A program made the position numbers and the translations under genes. A stretch of 16,490 bases of DNA from assembly GCA_017577925.1 (NCBI GenBank), contig PKQU01000019.1, positions 1-16,490 on the forward strand, read 5' to 3'. Below are positions 13,004 through 16,490 of the stretch, in pieces. The stretch is from Bacillota bacterium (GTDB lineage: Bacteria > Bacillota > Bacilli > Calditerricolales > Calditerricolaceae). Position 1 is the stretch's first letter. Each line of letters starts with the position of its first letter. Under the pieces are notes generated by a model. It searched no databases. It saw only the letters and a program-made list of their open reading frames with translations, and was not told where the DNA came from.

Positions 13004-14083
13004 ATGGATCGTGTGAAACGATTTTGGCAACAAGGCGGCGCGCAGCTGCCCGACCGGGTGCTGCTGACCGATCCTGCGACGGTGGGGTATTTTACAGGGT
13101 TTTGGTGCGAACCCCATGAACGCTTTGTGGGGCTCTTTCTCTTTCGAGACCGGGAGCCGGCGCTTGTCGTTCCCGCCCTGGAGCGGGAGCCGGCCGAAGC
13201 GACGGGTCTTTCCGTGTGGGCGTACCGCGATGATGAAGGGCCTGAAAAAGCGGTGCGGGGAGCTGCCGGAAGGGGGGAGGGGCCGTTGGGTGTCGAGAAG
13301 CACGCCCTCTCCCTATCCTGGGCCGAACAGCTGGGCGAATGGCTGGGCGTTCGTCGCTGGGTGGACGTGGCGCCGCAGGTTCGCCGCCTGCGCATGATCA
13401 AGGACGCGCGGGAAATCGAGGTGTTGCGCCAGGTGGCCCAGTTGACGGACCGCGTCTTGGAAGCGGCACTTCAGCATTTCCGTGTGGGGATGACGGAACG
13501 GGACCTGGCCGACGAGCTGGAGCACCAGGCGCGCCGCGCTGGTGCAGACGGCATGGCGTTTTCCCCGCTCGTCTTGTCCGCAGCGCGTTCCGCGTTGCCC
13601 CACGGGGTACCGGGGGCCCACCCCATCGAGCCGGGGAGCTTTTTGCTGATCGACTTTGGCCTTCGCTTGGGTGGTTACCATTCCGACATCACGCGCACGT
13701 TTGTCGTCGGCGCGGACGATGAACGGATGCGCCGGGTGTACGAGGCCGTGCAAGCCGCTCAGGAAGCGGCGCTGAAGGCGATCCGCCCTGGGATCACGTG
13801 TGCCGAACTGGATCGCGTGGCCCGGCAGGTGTTGGACGACGCCGGTTACGGCCCCTACTTCATTCACCGGCTGGGACACGGCGTGGGCCTGTCCGTCCAC
13901 GAGCCGCCGTCGGTCGACGGGGGGAACAGCGCGGCCCTTGAGGCGGAGATGGTGATCACCGTCGAGCCGGGCGTGTACGTGCCGGGCTGGGGCGGCGTGC
14001 GCATTGAGGACATGTGCCGGGTCACCGAGCGGGGGGCGGAGGTGTTGACCCGGTACAGCAAGGCGCTTACCGTTCTCTCCTAA
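13004..14083 (+). CDS. M24 family Xaa-Pro peptidase-like aminopeptidase (YqhT/PepQ type)
   Basis: 359 residues, usual for short Firmicutes M24B proteins. The N-terminal creatinase-like domain (1-125) has TGFWCEPHERFVGLFLF and a short R-R-L-R-M-I-K linker; the pita-bread catalytic domain follows. All five dimetal ligands are present: D217 in LLIDFG, D228 in HSDITRTF, H292 in HRLGHGVGLSVHE, E321 in VEPGVYV and E335 in GVRIEDM. H200 (ALPHG) and H299 fit the proton-shuttle positions. It should remove N-terminal residues preceding proline from peptides in the cytoplasm. The ATG at 13004 is 6 bases after GGGAGGG; an in-frame extension to 12872 would overlap the glycosyltransferase gene. It follows that gene by 67 bases and may be co-transcribed, with the ribosome binding site in an inverted repeat. 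Confidence 0.88.
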   Translation: MDRVKRFWQQGGAQLPDRVLLTDPATVGYFTGFWCEPHERFVGLFLFRDREPALVVPALEREPAEATGLSVWAYRDDEGPEKAVRGAAGRGEGPLGVEKHALSLSWAEQLGEWLGVRRWVDVAPQVRRLRMIKDAREIEVLRQVAQLTDRVLEAALQHFRVGMTERDLADELEHQARRAGADGMAFSPLVLSAARSALPHGVPGAHPIEPGSFLLIDFGLRLGGYHSDITRTFVVGADDERMRRVYEAVQAAQEAALKAIRPGITCAELDRVARQVLDDAGYGPYFIHRLGHGVGLSVHEPPSVDGGNSAALEAEMVITVEPGVYVPGWGGVRIEDMCRVTERGAEVLTRYSKALTVLS

Positions 14084-14102
14084 CGACGCCAGCTTTTTCT
14101 TC

Positions 14103-14132
14103 GCATTTTGTGTCCGGCAGCTTCGCATCATA
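14103..14132 (+). promoter_or_regulatory. Probable sigma-G promoter of the SASP gene
   Basis: GCATTT (14103-14108), 17 bases, CATCATA (14126-14132). The -10 fits CATnnTA and the -35 keeps GnAT. Start of transcription near 14140 would leave a short leader with AAGGAGGTGA at 14148-14157. Known alpha/beta SASP genes are transcribed by forespore RNA polymerase with sigma-G, which supports the reading. Confidence 0.55.
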
Positions 14133-14162
14133 AGGGTACCACCACACAAGGAGGTGACCAAA

Positions 14163-14378
14163 ATGGCTGATCAGAATCGCGGTGGTCGGAACCGCCTGGT
14201 GGTGCCTCAAGCGAACCAAGCGCTGGACCAGCTGAAATACGAGATCGCGCAGGAGTTTGGTGTCCAGCTCGGCCCGGATTCCACCTCCCGTCAGAACGGT
14301 TCGGTGGGCGGGGAAATCACGAAGCGGCTGGTGGCGCTGGCTGAACAGCAACTGGCTGGTCGTTTTCCGCAACAATAA
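14163..14378 (+). CDS. Alpha/beta-type small acid-soluble spore protein
   Basis: 71 residues. Alpha/beta SASPs coat DNA in the dormant spore, protect it from UV and chemicals, and are degraded on germination to supply amino acids. Visible family blocks: a short N-terminus with NRLVVPQANQALDQLKYEIAQEFGV, containing the germination protease (GPR) site, where cleavage is expected at E27-I28 of YEIAQE; then LGPDSTSRQNGSVGGEITKRLVALAEQQL, with the conserved G-D-T/S-s-R-x-N-G-x-V-G-G-E-x-T-K-R-L core that binds DNA. The first conserved block is slightly extended at its N-terminus with NRGGRNR. The ATG at 14163 follows a perfect AAGGAGGTGA (14148-14157). It is monocistronic, between a sigma-G-like promoter and a terminator. 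B. subtilis sspA lies near thiI and ytcI, matching this neighbourhood. Confidence 0.95.
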   Translation: MADQNRGGRNRLVVPQANQALDQLKYEIAQEFGVQLGPDSTSRQNGSVGGEITKRLVALAEQQLAGRFPQQ

Positions 14379-14400
14379 CCTGATAAGATTGGACCACCCC

Positions 14401-14428
14401 GGCAGCGGCTTTGGCCGCTGCCTTTATT
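14401..14428 (+). terminator. Intrinsic terminator of the SASP gene
   Basis: Stem GGCAGCGGC (14401-14409) and GCCGCTGCC (14414-14422) with loop TTTG, followed by TTTATT, 23 bases after the stop. Confidence 0.85.
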
Positions 14429-14686
14429 GGTACCGTTTCCACCGGTGTGCTCCAGCATGAGGTGCGAAGCCGCCGGGTCAACACCCGCGGGGAGCTGCTT
14501 GGCCGGGAACGGACGGAACATCTGACCGGGTCTTCTGTTACAGGACTGCCTTCTTCCCGACAGGCAGTTCTTTGTTTTGAACGTTAAAAATATTTTCATT
14601 ACTGAAGCAGGGAGATCGGCACTCCTTCGCGAATATACATTGTTGAACAGTTATCCCCCATCTCGTGACAAGGAGGAATGAACAAC
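14429..14686 (+). other. Structured, gene-free leader upstream of the acyl-CoA ligase
   Basis: About 260 bases with no supported gene. The first half is GC-rich with local hairpins (for example CGGGT/ACCCG near 14474-14487), then a terminator-like hairpin (14542-14577), then a sharply AT-rich stretch (14571-14605) and the ribosome binding site AAGGAGG (14670-14676). A -35-like TTGAAC (14577-14582) lacks a convincing -10. CGGGAA (14504-14509) is complementary to TTCCCG (14554-14559) in the terminator loop. I could not match it to a riboswitch or T-box. It may be a small RNA, an attenuator or spacer DNA. Confidence 0.4.
14542..14577 (+). terminator. Terminator-like hairpin in the leader of the acyl-CoA ligase gene
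   Basis: AGGACTGCC (14542-14550) pairs with GGCAGTTCT (14563-14571) with one G-U pair and a 12-base loop, followed by TTGTTTT. It lies 110 bases before the ligase start and 114 bases after the SASP terminator, so it either ends a small upstream RNA or attenuates the ligase. Confidence 0.6.
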
Positions 14687-16291
14687 GTGACGCCGACGCC
14701 GGAAGTGGACCTGATTGCGCCAGAGTGGTACAACGTGGCACAGGACATTGACCGCTTTGCCGAAGATCGCACCAAGATTGCGCTGTATTGGGAGAACGCC
14801 CAGGGTGAAACGCGCATTATCCCGTATTGGCAGCTGAAGGAGGAATCCAATCGTCTGGCCAACGGTCTGCGTGCGCTGGGGGTGAAAAAGGGCGACAAGG
14901 TTGTCATCCTGCTCCCGCGCATTCCGGAGAGCTATGTTGCTTACCTGGCCTGCTTGAAACTGGGAGCCGTGCTCATGCCCGGCTCGGAGCTCTTGCGGGC
15001 CAAAGATATCCTGTACCGTGTCAACCACGCGGGAGCCAAGGCCATCATTGGCTATCGAACACTTGTGGACGAGGTCGATGCCATTCGCGCTGAGGCGCCG
15101 AGCCTGACGCACTTTGTCGTGATCGGCGGCGAAGCGCATGGATGGGTGCGGTACGAGGACGTCGTGGCCGGCCAACCGGTGGCGTTCGAAACGGAAAAGA
15201 CGCACCGCGATGACCTGGCCTTCCTGCTCTACACCTCGGGCACCACAGGGAACCCGAAGGGCGTCATGCACACCCACGGATGGGCCTATGCCCATCGCGC
15301 CGTCGCGGCCACGTACTGGCTCGACATCCGCGACACCGACATCGTGTGGGCCACGGCCAGCCCCGGGTGGGCCAAGTGGCTGTGGAGCCCGTTTGTCTCC
15401 ACGCTGGCTTCGGGTGCAGCGGGATTCGCCTATCATGGGCGGTTCGAGCCGGAAAAGTATTTGCAACTTCTTGAAAAGTATCGCATCAACGTGTTATGCT
15501 GTACGCCCACCGAGTATCGCCTCATGGCCAAAGTGGACAACCTGGAGCGGTTCCGTTTGTACCTGCGCAGCGCGGTGAGCGCCGGCGAGCCGCTCAACCG
15601 TGAAGTGATCGACACGTTCCGGCGCCATTTCGGCGTGCAGGTGCGCGACGGGTACGGCCAAACCGAGAACACGCTGCTCGTGGCCACGATGGTGGGCATG
15701 GAGGTGAGGCCCGGCTCGATGGGCAAACCGACGCCGGCGGCCCGGATGGCCATCATTGACGAGGACGGCAATCCGGTGCCGCCGGGAGTGGTCGGGGACA
15801 TCGCCGTGCACCGCAGCGCGCCGGCCCTGTTCAAGGGGTATTACAACGATCCCGAGCGCACCGCGCAAGCCTTCCGCGGCGACTGGTATGTCACCGGCGA
15901 CCAGGCGCGGATGGACGAGGATGGGTACCTCTGGTTTGAGGGCCGCGCCGACGACATCATCATCAGCGCTGGGTACACCATCGGACCCTTCGAGGTGGAG
16001 GACGCGCTGGTGAAGCATCCGGCGGTACAGGAATGCGCCGTGGTGGCCAGCCCGGACGAGGTCCGCGGCAGCATCGTCAAGGCGTTTGTCGTCTTGAAAA
16101 ATCCGGCCGATGCGTCGGACGCACTGGTTGCCGAACTGCAGGAACACGTCAAGAAACTGACGGCCCCCTACAAGTATCCCCGTGAAATCGAGTTCGTTAC
16201 GGAACTGCCCAAGACGACGTCTGGGAAGATTCGGCGCGTTGAGCTGCGCCAGCTCGAACGGGAGCGCAAGCGCGACCGGATCGGGCGGTGA
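14687..16291 (+). CDS. mbcS: Acyl-CoA ligase, MbcS/YtcI-like (short branched-chain acyl-CoA synthetase)
   Basis: 534 residues of the ANL superfamily, forming acyl-AMP and then acyl-CoA from a carboxylate, ATP and CoA. Motifs: P-loop YTSGTTGNPKG (182-192); ASPGWAKWLWSP typical of the ACSM/acetyl-CoA-synthetase group; GYGQTEN (A5); the aspartate of WYVTGDQARMDEDGY (A7); FEGRADDIIISAGY (A8 hinge); and KTTSGKIRR with adenylation lysine K514 (A10). Length and motif spacing fit B. subtilis MbcS (YtcI), which activates isobutyrate and methylbutyrate for branched-chain fatty acid synthesis, and ytcI is also near sspA there. Acetate or medium-chain acids remain possible. GTG 14687 is preferred because AAGGAGG (14670-14676) is 10 bases before it; the ATG at 14678 is only 1 base away. 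A structured leader precedes it and a terminator follows. Confidence 0.88.
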   Translation: MTPTPEVDLIAPEWYNVAQDIDRFAEDRTKIALYWENAQGETRIIPYWQLKEESNRLANGLRALGVKKGDKVVILLPRIPESYVAYLACLKLGAVLMPGSELLRAKDILYRVNHAGAKAIIGYRTLVDEVDAIRAEAPSLTHFVVIGGEAHGWVRYEDVVAGQPVAFETEKTHRDDLAFLLYTSGTTGNPKGVMHTHGWAYAHRAVAATYWLDIRDTDIVWATASPGWAKWLWSPFVSTLASGAAGFAYHGRFEPEKYLQLLEKYRINVLCCTPTEYRLMAKVDNLERFRLYLRSAVSAGEPLNREVIDTFRRHFGVQVRDGYGQTENTLLVATMVGMEVRPGSMGKPTPAARMAIIDEDGNPVPPGVVGDIAVHRSAPALFKGYYNDPERTAQAFRGDWYVTGDQARMDEDGYLWFEGRADDIIISAGYTIGPFEVEDALVKHPAVQECAVVASPDEVRGSIVKAFVVLKNPADASDALVAELQEHVKKLTAPYKYPREIEFVTELPKTTSGKIRRVELRQLERERKRDRIGR

Positions 16292-16302
16292 GTGAACCAT
16301 TG

Positions 16303-16330
16303 CCCCCTTCCCCCGTGGAAGGGGGGTTTT
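16303..16330 (+). terminator. Intrinsic terminator of the acyl-CoA ligase gene
   Basis: CCCCCTTCC (16303-16311) and GGAAGGGGG (16317-16325) with loop CCCGT, followed by GTTTT (16326-16330), 11 bases after the stop. Confidence 0.85.
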
Positions 16331-16359
16331 CGTTGGTCCTGGGCACGTGCGGCAAACGA

Positions 16360-16393
16360 AAACGCCCCTTCATCGGGGGATGAAGGGGCGTTT
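16360..16393. terminator. Second, bidirectional hairpin between convergent genes
   Basis: A perfect 15-bp stem, AAACGCCCCTTCATC (16360-16374) and GATGAAGGGGCGTTT (16379-16393), with loop GGGG. For the minus strand it is followed by TTTTCG, so it most likely terminates the chemotaxis receptor gene, and it backs up the ligase terminator on the plus strand. Confidence 0.8.
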
Positions 16394-16401
16394 CAAAGGG
16401 G

Positions 16402-16490
16402 TTATTCGGCGTCGAGCTTGAACTTGGCGATTTCCCGGTTGAGCGACTCGACCATTTCCGTAAGCCGTTGCGCCGCCTGGGCCACTTCTT
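16402..16490 (-). CDS. Methyl-accepting chemotaxis protein, C-terminal fragment
   Basis: A minus-strand frame enters from the right edge and stops at TAA 16402-16404. The 28 visible residues (ending AAQRLTEMVESLNREIAKF-KLDAE) show a heptad-like helix and close with L-x-R-E-I-A-K-F-K-L, the usual extreme C-terminus of methyl-accepting chemotaxis receptors in Gram-positive bacteria. These membrane receptors signal to CheA and CheW. The signalling hairpin, membrane spans and ligand domain lie outside the window, so the type of receptor cannot be stated. A bidirectional terminator follows its stop. Other coiled-coil proteins could end similarly, so confidence is moderate. Confidence 0.6.
   Translation of the reverse strand, partial: EVAQAAQRLTEMVESLNREIAKFKLDAE

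Noticed and set aside
14429..14577. T-box, SAM, TPP or SRP RNA in the leader before the acyl-CoA ligase
   Set aside because: None of the hallmark sequences of these classes (for example the T-box AGGGTGGNACCGCG core or the SRP GGAAGGAAGCAGCC loop) is present.
1..16490. Mobile elements, CRISPR arrays, prophage genes or tRNAs
   Set aside because: No transposase or integrase motifs, no regularly spaced repeats and no tRNA-like cloverleaf with a T-loop GTTCRANNC were noticed on either strand.

Overview
The window looks like ordinary chromosome from a GC-rich, endospore-forming member of the Firmicutes (Bacillales type, perhaps a thermophile; genus not determinable from sequence alone). The reasons are an alpha/beta-type small acid-soluble spore protein, an EzrA-family division regulator, strong AGGAGG-like ribosome binding sites, many GTG starts, a textbook CcpA cre site and homologues of B. 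subtilis YrrT, YqfW, YkoP and YkoN. The set EzrA, NifS-type desulfurase, ThiI, SASP and MbcS/YtcI-like acyl-CoA ligase recalls the ezrA-nifZ-thiI-sspA-ytcI neighbourhood of B. subtilis, here interrupted by other genes. I see no mobile element, CRISPR array, tRNA or rRNA.

Left part (1-5420): the tail of a histidine-phosphatase-like gene; a YrrT-like methyltransferase behind a good sigma-A promoter; about 360 bases with no convincing gene; a 54-residue membrane protein with its own terminator; then a two-gene unit of an unusual EzrA carrying a secreted TPM domain at its N-terminus, followed by an M20D amidohydrolase. A small cysteine-rich DUF1540 protein follows and ends at a bidirectional terminator.

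Middle (5420-7056): a minus-strand YqfW-type nucleotidase; a small two-span membrane protein behind a possible forespore (sigma-G) promoter; and a minus-strand 48-residue coiled-coil protein with a weak Spo0E-like ending. The AT-rich divergent region 6803-7056 is the densest regulatory stretch: a minus-strand promoter, a TTTAC/GTAAA palindrome, a cre site, and two plus-strand promoters with identical hexamers and spacers driving the desulfurase operon.

Right part (7057-16490): cysteine desulfurase, ThiI and an FAH-family hydrolase form an operon closed by a 15-bp terminator. The first two probably cooperate in tRNA 4-thiouridine synthesis (and thiamin thiazole sulfur supply). Next come a TerC-family membrane protein, a YkoP/YkoN-like pair (unknown protein plus GT28 glycolipid glycosyltransferase), an M24 Xaa-Pro-peptidase-like protein whose ribosome binding site lies in an inverted repeat, the SASP gene with a sigma-G-like promoter, a structured leader of about 260 bases, an MbcS-like acyl-CoA ligase, two tandem hairpins and the C-terminal end of a minus-strand chemotaxis receptor.

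The most notable object is the TPM-EzrA fusion. I do not see a clearly new multi-gene system; the other points are regulatory or small-protein observations.
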